Notes under the pieces: model-generated
What the model saw: the letters and a program-made list of their open reading frames with translations, nothing else
Told to the model about the DNA's origin: nothing
The model's database searches: none
Shown: one piece after another, positions 50,637 to 58,801 of the stretch
How positions within the stretch are numbered: position 1 is the first letter of the stretch
Layout: every line of letters begins with the position of its first letter
Source: Kribbella soli
GTDB taxonomy: Bacteria; Actinomycetota; Actinomycetes; Propionibacteriales; Kribbellaceae
Reading direction: 5' to 3'
Length of the DNA stretch: 64,000 nt
Assembly: GCF_004331345.1 (NCBI RefSeq)
Contig: NZ_SJJZ01000004.1
Span: 868,001-932,000 of the forward strand
Position numbers and translations under genes: made by a program

Positions 50637-51941
50637 GTGGCGACCCACGAACAGGTGACGGTCGGCGTCGTCGGCGCCGAGCAGATCGTGCACCGGATCA
50701 TCAACCTGGCCCGCGAGCTGGACAACCCCGGCCTCCGGCTTGTCACCGCCCAGTACGCCGACGAGCACGACGCACACGAACAGGCCGCCCGGATCGCCTC
50801 CCGCGTCGACTCCTTCTTGTTCGCGGGACCGCTGCCGTACGACGTAGCGGTCGCAGGCGGGCTGCCGGTACCGGCGACGTACGTGCCGAGCGGCGGGCCG
50901 GCGTTGTTCTCGACCCTGCTCCGCGGCGTGCTCGAGAAGGTCTTCGATCCGGCCCGGATCAGCGTCGACACCATGTCGCGGCGCGATCTCACGCATGTCT
51001 ACGAAGAGATCGGCCTGAGCGCGTCCGGCGTACGGCTGAAGGAGTACACCGGACCCGAGTCGGCCGAGACGTTCCTCGATTTCCACCGCACCCTGCACGA
51101 GCGCGGACGGACCACCGGGGCGGTGACCACGGTCCCGACGGTCGACGTCGCGTTGCGCAAGGCCGGCGTACCGACACTGCGGATGACGCCGTCGTCGATG
51201 ACGATCCGGCAGGCGCTGACCACGGCGATCCTGATGGGCAGCGGCGCCAAGCTCGAGGAGTCCCGGATCGTCACCATGATCGTCCGGGTGCCTGCCGCGT
51301 CGCTGCCGGCGCACGCGAGCGCCAGCGCGTACTGGTACCAGGAGTTGCGGCTGTCGCTGCACCGCGAGTTGCTGCGCGACGCCAGGCCGATGGACGCAGC
51401 GGTGGTGCCGCGTGACGAGCACAGCTTCCTGATCGTCACGACGATGGGCTCGTTGCGACTGGCAACTGACAACCTGTCGATGGCGCCTTTTCTGGACCGG
51501 ATTTCCGAGGAGCTGGGGATCCGGCTCGAGATCGGCATCGGACTCGGTACGTCGACCCGCGAGGCGGAGGTGAACGCCCAGTCCGCGGTCGACAAGGCGG
51601 CGGGTGGCGGTACCGCGTTCGTCGTCGGGCCGCACGGCTTTGTGCTGCAGGTCCCGGGCGAGCGCACGCGTGCCGCCGAGCGCTCGGTGCCATCGGATTC
51701 TCGCGCGCTCCAGATCCTGGCCACGCTGGCCGAGCAGCTGGAGAACGCGAACGACACCGAGCGGATCGTCGACGCGGAGAAGGTCGCCGAACTCCTCGGC
51801 GTCACACTACGAACCGCGCGCCGAACGTTGAGCACGCTGGTGGACGAAGGGCTGGCCTGGCCGATGCCGCCACCACGCTCGAGCAAGCTCGGCCGACCAC
51901 CACGCCCATACCAACTCCTGGTCGAAAAGATCCCGCGCTAG
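50637..51941 (+). CDS. Three-part transcriptional regulator (sensor, GGDEF-like domain, winged helix)
   Basis: The 434-residue protein is unusual. Residues about 1-200 form an alpha/beta sensor-like domain (VTVGVVGAEQIVHRIINLAR, FLFAGPLPYDVAVAGG). Residues about 205-345 resemble a degenerate GGDEF/nucleotide-cyclase fold (LGIRLEIGIGLGTSTREAEV, AVDKAAGGG) without an intact GGDEF signature. Residues about 360-434 are a winged helix (VAELLGVTLRTARRTLSTLV). The start is GTG 50637: TAACCT (50625-50630) precedes it by six bases. It probably controls the two genes downstream and perhaps the neighbouring transporter. The family assignment is by eye. Confidence 0.6.
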   Translation: MATHEQVTVGVVGAEQIVHRIINLARELDNPGLRLVTAQYADEHDAHEQAARIASRVDSFLFAGPLPYDVAVAGGLPVPATYVPSGGPALFSTLLRGVLEKVFDPARISVDTMSRRDLTHVYEEIGLSASGVRLKEYTGPESAETFLDFHRTLHERGRTTGAVTTVPTVDVALRKAGVPTLRMTPSSMTIRQALTTAILMGSGAKLEESRIVTMIVRVPAASLPAHASASAYWYQELRLSLHRELLRDARPMDAAVVPRDEHSFLIVTTMGSLRLATDNLSMAPFLDRISEELGIRLEIGIGLGTSTREAEVNAQSAVDKAAGGGTAFVVGPHGFVLQVPGERTRAAERSVPSDSRALQILATLAEQLENANDTERIVDAEKVAELLGVTLRTARRTLSTLVDEGLAWPMPPPRSSKLGRPPRPYQLLVEKIPR

Positions 51942-51961
51942 TTATTACGGTCGTCCATAAC
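51941..51961. promoter_or_regulatory. Possible operator upstream of the 52011 gene
   Basis: GTTAT (51941-51945) and ATAAC (51957-51961) form a short inverted repeat in the 69-base gap after the regulator gene. TTGCCG and CAGGGT, 17 bases apart, follow and end seven bases before GTG 52011. A site for the upstream regulator is a guess from position. Confidence 0.3.
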
Positions 51962-52010
51962 AGCTATTTAGGTCTTGCCGCAGGAGCACGCCTGGGGCAG
52001 GGTTGGTCGC

Positions 52011-53789
52011 GTGCCAGAACCCCTTCATGCAGTCGCAGTGGTGGACGACCAGGCGGCGACCGAGCGGGCCCACCAGGCGGGTCAGGACGCCTGGTGGGCC
52101 TACCTGGCCGAGGTGCTCGGACACCTGCGGCTGCCCTATCGGTCGATCTCCCCTCGCGAAGCGGCCGCCCCGCCGGACGATGTGTCCGTGCTGGTCTACG
52201 CGACCACTCCAGACGACCCCGCCGACGGTCTCGAGCAGTGGGTGCGCGACGGCGGCGTGCTGATCCTCGTCGGCGATCCCGGTCCGCTCTCCGCGCTCGC
52301 GGGTGTATCGGCCGGCGACAGCGTCCCGGACGGCCACGTCGTACTGTCCGAAACCCCGGTTTGGTCAACCCTCCCACCGGTCGCACTGCACGCCGTCGGC
52401 GGTCGTCGACTCACTGGCCAGGGTGTCGAGACACTCGCCCGCTGGCAGGACGACGACACGGCCGCCATCACCCTCCGGCAGCTCGACGCGGGCGTCGTGC
52501 TGACGTACGGCGTCGACCTGTGGCAGAGCATCGTCCGGATCCAGCAGGGGTACGCCGTCACCGCCGACGGTGAACCCGCCGCCGACGGCACCGCGCCGAT
52601 CGACGACGGCGTCCTCAAGTGCGAGGACGGGATGGTGCTCAGCTTCGAGCGGGACCGGGCGATGCCACCGGGTGAGCCGGAACTGCTTCCGACGTACGAG
52701 CACACCTATCCGCCGCCGAGCGCCGTACCGATGTTCGACCAGCCGCAGGCCGACTGGTGGTGCTCGTTGTTCGCACAGAGCCTGTGGTGGGGCGCTTCGC
52801 AGGCCGGCGCGGCGGTGCCTTGGCTCTGGTACTGGCCAGCAGGTGTCGACGCCGTCGCGCACATGTCGCACGACTCCGACCAGAATGTCGAGGAACACGG
52901 TCAGGCGGCCCTCGACGCGTTCGCCGAGGCCGAGGTTCAGGTCACGTGGTGCCACGTGTTCCCGGGCGGGTACTCACCCGAGCTGTACGCGGCGATCACC
53001 GCGGCCGGGCACGAGAATGCCTTGCACTACAACGCGATGGGCGACGCGGACCTCGCGGTCTGGGGTTGGCCTCAGATGCGCGCGCAGTACGCCTGGGCGC
53101 AAGCTGTCACTGAGACCGAGCAGATCGTCTCGAACAAGAACCACTACACCCGCTGGGAAGGCTGGACCGAGTTCTACATCTGGTGCGAGCGGCTCGGCAT
53201 CCAGATCGACGAGTCGCGCGGGCCAAGCAAACAAGGTGATGTGGGCTTCACGTTCGGCGCCTCACACGTATCGTTCCCGATGGCTCCGGTTGCTGAGGGC
53301 AACCGGATGCACGACGTACTCAACCTGCCGCTGCACACCCAGGATCTCGCCTGGGCCGGGCACGCCTCCGTCCGGGACGTGATCCTGGACGGGGCCCAGT
53401 CGGTACACGGCGTCGCGCACTTCCTGTTCCACGGGCCGCATCTGCACCTGCGCCCACCGACCCGGGCAGCGTGTATCGAGCTCGCTGTGGAGGCTCGGCG
53501 GCGCGGGATGGCGTGGTGGACGGCCACCCGGATCAACAGCTGGGAGCGCAGCCGGCGTGGGGTCGTGTTGTCGATCGAGCCGCACCCGGACGGTCTGGCC
53601 GTGCGAGCAGAGGCTTTGGAGCCGGTGCCGGGCGCTGCGGTGCTGCTCGCCGTACCGAGTGCGGGAACGAGCCCGATCGTCAAGGAGGGCGAGGGTTCGG
53701 CCCGGACGGTGGTGCGGCTCGGCCGGCCCTTCGTCGAACTGACCGCCGATATCGTTGCCGGAGACAACAGATGGGTGATCACACCATGA
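52011..53789 (+). CDS. ThuA/GATase-like domain joined to a polysaccharide-deacetylase-like barrel, function unknown
   Basis: The 592-residue protein has an N-terminal flavodoxin-like domain (about 1-190: DDVSVLVYATTPDD, GGVLILVGDPGPLSALAG) like ThuA or class I amidotransferase folds without the catalytic Cys. A long barrel (about 240-500) follows, with deacetylase-like metal signatures AHMSHDSDQN and NKNHYTRWEGW, then HFLFHGPHLH. A beta-rich tail ends it. There is no signal peptide, so it is probably cytoplasmic. GTG 52011 is chosen over an upstream ATG for its promoter-like context. It overlaps the DegT aminotransferase gene by ATGA. Deacetylation of an amino-sugar compound is a hypothesis only. 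Confidence 0.6.
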   Translation: MPEPLHAVAVVDDQAATERAHQAGQDAWWAYLAEVLGHLRLPYRSISPREAAAPPDDVSVLVYATTPDDPADGLEQWVRDGGVLILVGDPGPLSALAGVSAGDSVPDGHVVLSETPVWSTLPPVALHAVGGRRLTGQGVETLARWQDDDTAAITLRQLDAGVVLTYGVDLWQSIVRIQQGYAVTADGEPAADGTAPIDDGVLKCEDGMVLSFERDRAMPPGEPELLPTYEHTYPPPSAVPMFDQPQADWWCSLFAQSLWWGASQAGAAVPWLWYWPAGVDAVAHMSHDSDQNVEEHGQAALDAFAEAEVQVTWCHVFPGGYSPELYAAITAAGHENALHYNAMGDADLAVWGWPQMRAQYAWAQAVTETEQIVSNKNHYTRWEGWTEFYIWCERLGIQIDESRGPSKQGDVGFTFGASHVSFPMAPVAEGNRMHDVLNLPLHTQDLAWAGHASVRDVILDGAQSVHGVAHFLFHGPHLHLRPPTRAACIELAVEARRRGMAWWTATRINSWERSRRGVVLSIEPHPDGLAVRAEALEPVPGAAVLLAVPSAGTSPIVKEGEGSARTVVRLGRPFVELTADIVAGDNRWVITP

Positions 53790-54931
53790 TGTCTGAAATG
53801 CCGGAGTGGCCGGAGTACGGCGACGAAGAGGCCAAGGCCCTGCTGGAGGTGCTGAACTCGGGGAAGTGGGGCAGCACCAGCGGTGATGTCGTCGCGACCT
53901 TCCAAGAGGAGTTCGCGGAGTACCAGCAGGCCGGGCACGCGATCTGCCTCGCCAACGGGACGCTGGCCATCGCGGTGGCGCTGCGGGCCGCTGGTGTCGG
54001 GATCGGCGACGAGGTGATCGTGCCGCCGTACACCTTTATCGCGACCGCTTCGGCGGCCCTGTTCGTGGGTGCGGTGCCAGTCTTTGCCGACGTGGATGCG
54101 GACACTCATCTCCTCGATCCGGCCGCGGCCGAGGCTGCGATCACCGAGCGGACCAAGGCGATCGTTGTCGTTCACCTCGCGGGTCGACCTGCCGACATGG
54201 ACGCTTTCAACGTGCTCGGCGCCAAGCACGGGCTGACGATCATCGAGGATGCGGCCCAGGCGCACGGGGCGGCGTACAAAGGCCGGGCGGTCGGCGCGAT
54301 CGGTGACCTCGGCACGTTCAGCTTCCAGAGCAGCAAGAACATCACCGCCGGCGAAGGCGGCGCCGTACTCACCGACAACGATCAGTTGGCGGGCACGGTG
54401 TATTCGCTCGTCAACGTCGGCCGGGTGCCGGGTGGTGGCTGGTACCAGCACGAGGCGGTCGGGTACAACCTGCGGCTGACCGAGTTCCAGGCGGCGATTC
54501 TGCGGGTCCAGCTGCGGCGTCACCCGCGACTGCAGGAGCTGCGCGAACGCAACGCCCGACTGCTCACGGACCTGCTGTCCGACGTTGACGGCGTCCAACT
54601 CGCCCCCGATGACCCAGCGATCACCGCACACGGCCGGCACCTGTTCATGCTCCGAGTCCCCGGCCAACGCGACGCAGTCCTGCAATCCCTCGCCGCCGCA
54701 GGCGTCACCAGAGCATCCAGCGGCTACGTCCCCCTGCACCGCAACGCCGCCGTACTCCGAGAATCAAAAGCAATCACCGACCGCCTCGGCCAGCCCTACC
54801 CACAAGCCGATTGCCCGAACGCCGACAAAGTCTCCACCGACACCATCTGGCTCCCCCAGCCCTACCTACTAGGCACCGAACCCCAAACCCAAGCCCTAGC
54901 AACCACCCTCACCAACGCAGTCGCAAGCTAG
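53786..54931 (+). CDS. DegT/DnrJ/EryC1/StrS-family aminotransferase
   Basis: This 381-residue PLP enzyme is of the sugar aminotransferase family. It shows PPYTFIATASAALFVGAVPVF, EDAAQAHGAAYKGR (the Asp that pairs with PLP) and the Schiff-base lysine in FQSSKNITAGEGGA. These enzymes aminate keto-sugars or keto-cyclitols. Two ATGs are possible (53786, 53789); the first overlaps the upstream stop as ATGA. With the deacetylase-like partner it may handle an amino-sugar or aminocyclitol. A terminator hairpin follows. Confidence 0.9.
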   Translation: MMSEMPEWPEYGDEEAKALLEVLNSGKWGSTSGDVVATFQEEFAEYQQAGHAICLANGTLAIAVALRAAGVGIGDEVIVPPYTFIATASAALFVGAVPVFADVDADTHLLDPAAAEAAITERTKAIVVVHLAGRPADMDAFNVLGAKHGLTIIEDAAQAHGAAYKGRAVGAIGDLGTFSFQSSKNITAGEGGAVLTDNDQLAGTVYSLVNVGRVPGGGWYQHEAVGYNLRLTEFQAAILRVQLRRHPRLQELRERNARLLTDLLSDVDGVQLAPDDPAITAHGRHLFMLRVPGQRDAVLQSLAAAGVTRASSGYVPLHRNAAVLRESKAITDRLGQPYPQADCPNADKVSTDTIWLPQPYLLGTEPQTQALATTLTNAVAS

Positions 54932-54942
54932 AACCGCCACCT

Positions 54943-54981
54943 GGGGAGGGTTTCCTACCCAAAACGGGAAAAACCCTCCCC
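54943..54981. terminator. Hairpin terminator between convergent operons
   Basis: GGGGAGGGTTT (54943-54953) pairs with AAACCCTCCCC (54971-54981), with an inner CCC/GGG pairing. It follows the aminotransferase stop by 12 bases, and is placed to block read-through from either side. Confidence 0.7.
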
Positions 54982-55076
54982 ACCCTCGACTAGAACGACC
55001 TCAGGAGTCCCCAGCCCCAGACCTGGCCGAGGCACACGGCGTAGCTTCGGGTGGGCATTGGCGGGGGGACACAGGC

Positions 55077-55140
55077 GGCTAGCGGGTTATGTGACCGCTG
55101 ACGGGCTACAACGCGCTATCGGTGAGATAACCCGTCAGCC
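55077..55140. repeat. Three-copy motif able to form two alternative hairpins
   Basis: The right arm 55127-55140 (ATAACCCGTCAGCC) can pair with 55077-55090 (GGCTAGCGGGTTAT, 12 of 14) or, through CCCGTCAGC (55131-55139), with GCTGACGGG at 55097-55105 (9 of 9). The two pairings exclude each other. It lies just after the end of the leftward ABC transporter operon. Confidence 0.5.
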
Positions 55141-55151
55141 GGGCGGTCGAT

Positions 55152-55940
55152 CTAGCTCAGGCCTGAGTCCTGGCGGATGGGGAGTACGGCGGAGAGGAGT
55201 TGGCGGGTGTAGTCGTCTTGGGGGGCGCGGAACAGGGCTTCGGTTGTGCTTTCCTCGACGAGTTGGCCTTTGTTCATGACTGCTACGCGGTCGGCCAGGC
55301 GTTCTACGACCGCGAGGTTGTGGGAGATGAACAAGAAGGACAGGCCTAGGCGGTCGCGGAGGTCGGTGAAGAGTTCGAGGATCTGGGCCTGGATCGAGAC
55401 GTCCAGGGACGAGGTCGGCTCGTCGCAGACCAGCAGGTCGGGTTCGAGGGCCAGCGCCCTGGCGATCGCGATGCGCTGCTGCTGACCGCCGGAGAACTGC
55501 CGGGGGTACAGCTCCGCGTGGCCGGTGTTGATGCCGACCAGGTCGAGCAGTTCGAGCGCCTTGGTACGCCGGGACTCCTTGTCGCCCCGTTCGTGCAGGC
55601 GCAGCGGCTCCATCACGTTGCCGATGGCACTGAAATGCGGCAGCAACGAGCCGTACGGATTCTGGAAGACCATCTGCATCCGCGGACGCAGCGTCCGCAA
55701 CTCGCGAGCCGGCAGCTTGTTCAGATCCTGCCCGTCGAACTCGACCCGGCCCGACGTCGGGGTCTGCAGGCCCATCATCAGCCGCGCCATCGTGGACTTG
55801 CCGCTACCGCTTTCGCCAACCAGGCCGAGCGTCTCGCCGCGGTGCACCGTCAGCGAGACGTCGTCGACCGCGCGGACCTCTCCGGCACGGGTCCGGAAGA
55901 CCTTGGTCACGGACTCGGCGCGGACCAGTTCGTCAGGCAT
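55152..55940 (-). CDS. Oligopeptide-type ABC transporter ATPase (DppF/OppF)
   Basis: This 262-residue ATPase has Walker A GLVGESGSGKSTMA, signature FSGGQQQRIAIARALALEP, Walker B LLVCDEPTSSLD and the switch His in FISHNLAVV. It powers uptake with its partner ATPase (55933-56910). It overlaps that gene by eight bases and is last in the operon (binding protein, two permeases, two ATPases). It is shorter than typical DppF, lacking the C-terminal oligopeptide-transporter tail with its cysteines. Confidence 0.92.
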   Translation of the reverse strand: MPDELVRAESVTKVFRTRAGEVRAVDDVSLTVHRGETLGLVGESGSGKSTMARLMMGLQTPTSGRVEFDGQDLNKLPARELRTLRPRMQMVFQNPYGSLLPHFSAIGNVMEPLRLHERGDKESRRTKALELLDLVGINTGHAELYPRQFSGGQQQRIAIARALALEPDLLVCDEPTSSLDVSIQAQILELFTDLRDRLGLSFLFISHNLAVVERLADRVAVMNKGQLVEESTTEALFRAPQDDYTRQLLSAVLPIRQDSGLS

Positions 55941-56910
55941 CGACGGCCACCTTCCAACACGCGGCGTCCCGGCCGGGACCGATCGTCAGAGTCTCTTGCT
56001 CGGTAGCGCACCTGGGCAGTTCGGCCCGCGCGCAGCGCGGATGGAACGGACAGCCCTCGGGACGGTGGGACAGGTCGGGCGGGCTGCCCGGGATCGGCCG
56101 CAGCGGCAGGTCCCGGCCGCCGACCTCGACCCCGGACCCGAGCAGGCCGACGCTGTACGGATGGCGCGGGTCGTCGAGCAGCCGGTCCATCGGCGCCCGT
56201 TCGACCACGCGACCGGCGTACATCACCACCGCGTCGTCGCAGAAGTAGCGGGCGACACCGAGGTCGTGGGTGATCATGATGACGCCGGTGCCACGGTTCT
56301 TCAGCTCCGCCAGCAGGTCGAGGATCTGCCGTTGCACGGTGACGTCGACGGCGGTGGTCGGCTCGTCGGCGATCAGCAGCGCCGGCTCGGTCACCATCGC
56401 CATCGCGATCATCGCGCGCTGCCGCATCCCGCCGGACAGCTGGAACGGGTACGTGCGGATCCGCTTCTCCGGGTCGGGGATGCCGACGTCGCCGAGCGCC
56501 CGTACCGCGCGCTTCTTGGCCTCCGCCTTCGTGCACAGGCCGTGCCAGAGTAGGTGTTCGGTGAGCTGACGCTCCAACGTCAGCGTCGGGTTCATCGCCT
56601 CCATCGCGCTCTGGAAGACCATCGCGATGTCGCGGCCGCGGACCTTGCGCAGCTCCTTGTCCCCGATCGCCAACAGATCCCGGCCGCCGAACAGCGCCTG
56701 GCCTCCGGTGATCCGCGCGGTCCGCGGCAGGATGCCCATCACACTGCGCATGGTGACGCTCTTGCCGCTACCGCTCTCGCCGACGATCGCCAGCGCCTGC
56801 CCACGTCGTACGTCGAACGACACCCCGTCGACCGCGGTCAGCGGCTCGGCGCCATCGCGCCGGAACGTCGTCCGCAGCTCGCGGACGGACAGCAACGCGT
56901 CTTCACTCAT
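55933..56910 (-). CDS. Oligopeptide-type ABC transporter ATPase (DppD/OppD)
   Basis: The 325-residue ATPase has Walker A AIVGESGSGKSVTM, signature LSGGMRQRAMIAMAM, Walker B LLIADEPTTAVD and MITHDLGVA. The C-terminal tail carries the DppD-type cysteine cluster CPFHPRCARAELPRC, which in relatives binds a 4Fe-4S cluster. ATG 56910 overlaps the permease stop (ATGA). The usual 325-residue length is kept. Confidence 0.92.
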   Translation of the reverse strand: MSEDALLSVRELRTTFRRDGAEPLTAVDGVSFDVRRGQALAIVGESGSGKSVTMRSVMGILPRTARITGGQALFGGRDLLAIGDKELRKVRGRDIAMVFQSAMEAMNPTLTLERQLTEHLLWHGLCTKAEAKKRAVRALGDVGIPDPEKRIRTYPFQLSGGMRQRAMIAMAMVTEPALLIADEPTTAVDVTVQRQILDLLAELKNRGTGVIMITHDLGVARYFCDDAVVMYAGRVVERAPMDRLLDDPRHPYSVGLLGSGVEVGGRDLPLRPIPGSPPDLSHRPEGCPFHPRCARAELPRCATEQETLTIGPGRDAACWKVAVDA

Positions 56911-57836
56911 CGCTGCTCTCCGCTCGGGTCGAAAGCATCCCGTACGCCGTCGCCGATCCAGGTGAACGCCAGCAGGGTAAGGGCGAACAGCACCGCCGGC
57001 GCGACCAGCATGTGCGGCGCCGCCAGCAGATACCGGCTGCCCTCGCTGATCATCGCGCCCCAGGACGGGGTCGGCGGCTGTACGCCGAGTCCTAGCAGTG
57101 CTAGCCCCGCCTCGGCGGCGATCGCGGCCGGGATCGCGAAGCTGGTGGTGACCAGGATCGGCCCGATCGCGTTCGGCAGGATGTACCGGATCGCGATCGT
57201 GCTGCCCTTGGCGCCCATCGACCGCGCTGCTTCGACGTACTCGCGTTCCTTCAGCGTCATCACCTGGGCCCGGACCAGCCGCGCCTGGGTGACCCACGAC
57301 GCGATCCCGATCGCGACCACCAGCGCGAAGATGCTGCGACCGAGCACGGTGACCATCACGACCGCGAACAGGTAGCTGGGGAATGCGTACATCACGTCGG
57401 TGAATGCCATCAGCACCTGTTCGACGCGACCACCGAGATAGCCCGCGAGCAACCCGATCGCCAATGCGAGGACGAGTGCCGTCAGCTCGGCGCCGAACGC
57501 CACGGTCAGCGCCGTCTGCAGGCCGTAGATCAGCCGGCTGAGGATGTCCCGGCCGAGCAGGTCGGTGCCGAGCAGATGCCCCGGCGCACCGGGTCCCGCC
57601 AGCTTGTGCTGGATGTCGGTTTCCTCATAGCCGTACGGCGCGATCAGCGGCGCCGCGAGCGCGGTGAGGATCAGCAACGCGCAGAAGATCAGGCTGCCGA
57701 AAGCCAGCCGGTGCTTGCGAAACCGGGACCAGGCCCGCGACCAGGGACCGCGCGCGGTGGTCCCGCGCTCGATCGGCTCCGGTTCGCCGGTACTCATGGT
57801 GCCGACCACGGCCTCGACGCCCTCAGTGGCCGTCAT
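56907..57836 (-). CDS. Oligopeptide-type ABC transporter permease (DppC/OppC)
   Basis: The 309-residue permease has an N-terminal cytoplasmic tail, a first span (LAFGSLIFCALLILTALAAP), a large outer loop, five more spans and the EAA loop YVEAARSMGAKGSTIAIRYI. ATG 57836 is chosen because GGGAGG lies about nine bases upstream, whereas the upstream GTG falls within that ribosome-binding sequence. It overlaps the DppB gene by 14 bases. Confidence 0.92.
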   Translation of the reverse strand: MTATEGVEAVVGTMSTGEPEPIERGTTARGPWSRAWSRFRKHRLAFGSLIFCALLILTALAAPLIAPYGYEETDIQHKLAGPGAPGHLLGTDLLGRDILSRLIYGLQTALTVAFGAELTALVLALAIGLLAGYLGGRVEQVLMAFTDVMYAFPSYLFAVVMVTVLGRSIFALVVAIGIASWVTQARLVRAQVMTLKEREYVEAARSMGAKGSTIAIRYILPNAIGPILVTTSFAIPAAIAAEAGLALLGLGVQPPTPSWGAMISEGSRYLLAAPHMLVAPAVLFALTLLAFTWIGDGVRDAFDPSGEQR

Positions 57837-58800
57837 GGGACCCACCTCCCACGGTACGGATTCGGGGATCGAGGAGCCCGTAGATCAGGTCCACGACCAG
57901 GTTGGTCACCATCAGGATCAGCGCGAAGAACATCGCCGTACCCATCAGCAACGGCATGTCCCGGCTGGCTGCCGCGTTCGCGAAGTACAACCCGAGACCG
58001 GGGATCCGGAGCAGTGCCTCGACGAACACCGTGCCGGTCATCAGCGCCGCCAGCAGGGGACCGGCCACAGTGACGAGTGGAATCAGCGAGTTGCGCAGCG
58101 CGTGCCGGATGATGACGGTCCGCCGGGGACCGCCCTTGGCCAGCGCCGCGGTCACGTACTCCTCGCGGAGCGTCTCCAGCATGCTCGACCGCACGTATCG
58201 CGCCAGCACCGCGGCCGGGCCGAGGCTGAGCGCGAGCACCGGCAGGATCAGGTCCTCCGGGCCGTTCCAGCCGCCGGACGGCAACAACTTCAGGGTCGCG
58301 GAGAACAGCAGGATCATGAACGCCGCAGTCAGGTAACTCGGCAAGGCATGCCCGAGGGTGACCGCGAACATCGTCGCGTGGTCGGTCTTGGTGTTCTGCC
58401 GCAACGCCGCGAACACCCCGATCGGTACGGCGATCAGCAGCGCGAGCAGGACCGCTAGCAACGCCAGCGTCGCCGACACCGGGAACGCCTCCGCGATGAT
58501 GTCCTGGACGTTGCGGCTGGCGTACTTGTACGACGGCCCGAAGTCCCAGACGACCGCGCCCTTCATGAAGATCAGGTACTGCTTCCAGACCGGGACGTCG
58601 GCGCCGTACCGGGACTCGAGTTCGCCGACCATCGATTCGGTGCCGACGCCGCCGAAGTTCGTGGCGCCGCTGTTCACCCGCTGCAGATCGGCGAAGTTGC
58701 CGGGCGCGAGCTGCAGCAGGGTGAACGTCAGGATCGAGACCGCGATCAACGACAGGACCAGGCGCACCCCGCGCTTGCCGAGGTAGACGGCGAGCCCCAC
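57823..58800 (-). CDS. Oligopeptide-type ABC transporter permease (DppB/OppB)
   Basis: The 325-residue permease begins with a typical span (GVRLVLSLIAVSILTFTLLQLAPGNFA). It has the EAA-type loop YVTAALAKGGPRRTVIIRHALRN, then GTVFVEALLRIPGLGLYFANA. It lies one base after the binding-protein gene and shares the operon. With DppC it forms the channel. Confidence 0.92.
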   Translation of the reverse strand: MGLAVYLGKRGVRLVLSLIAVSILTFTLLQLAPGNFADLQRVNSGATNFGGVGTESMVGELESRYGADVPVWKQYLIFMKGAVVWDFGPSYKYASRNVQDIIAEAFPVSATLALLAVLLALLIAVPIGVFAALRQNTKTDHATMFAVTLGHALPSYLTAAFMILLFSATLKLLPSGGWNGPEDLILPVLALSLGPAAVLARYVRSSMLETLREEYVTAALAKGGPRRTVIIRHALRNSLIPLVTVAGPLLAALMTGTVFVEALLRIPGLGLYFANAAASRDMPLLMGTAMFFALILMVTNLVVDLIYGLLDPRIRTVGGGSHDGH

Positions 58801-58801
58801 G

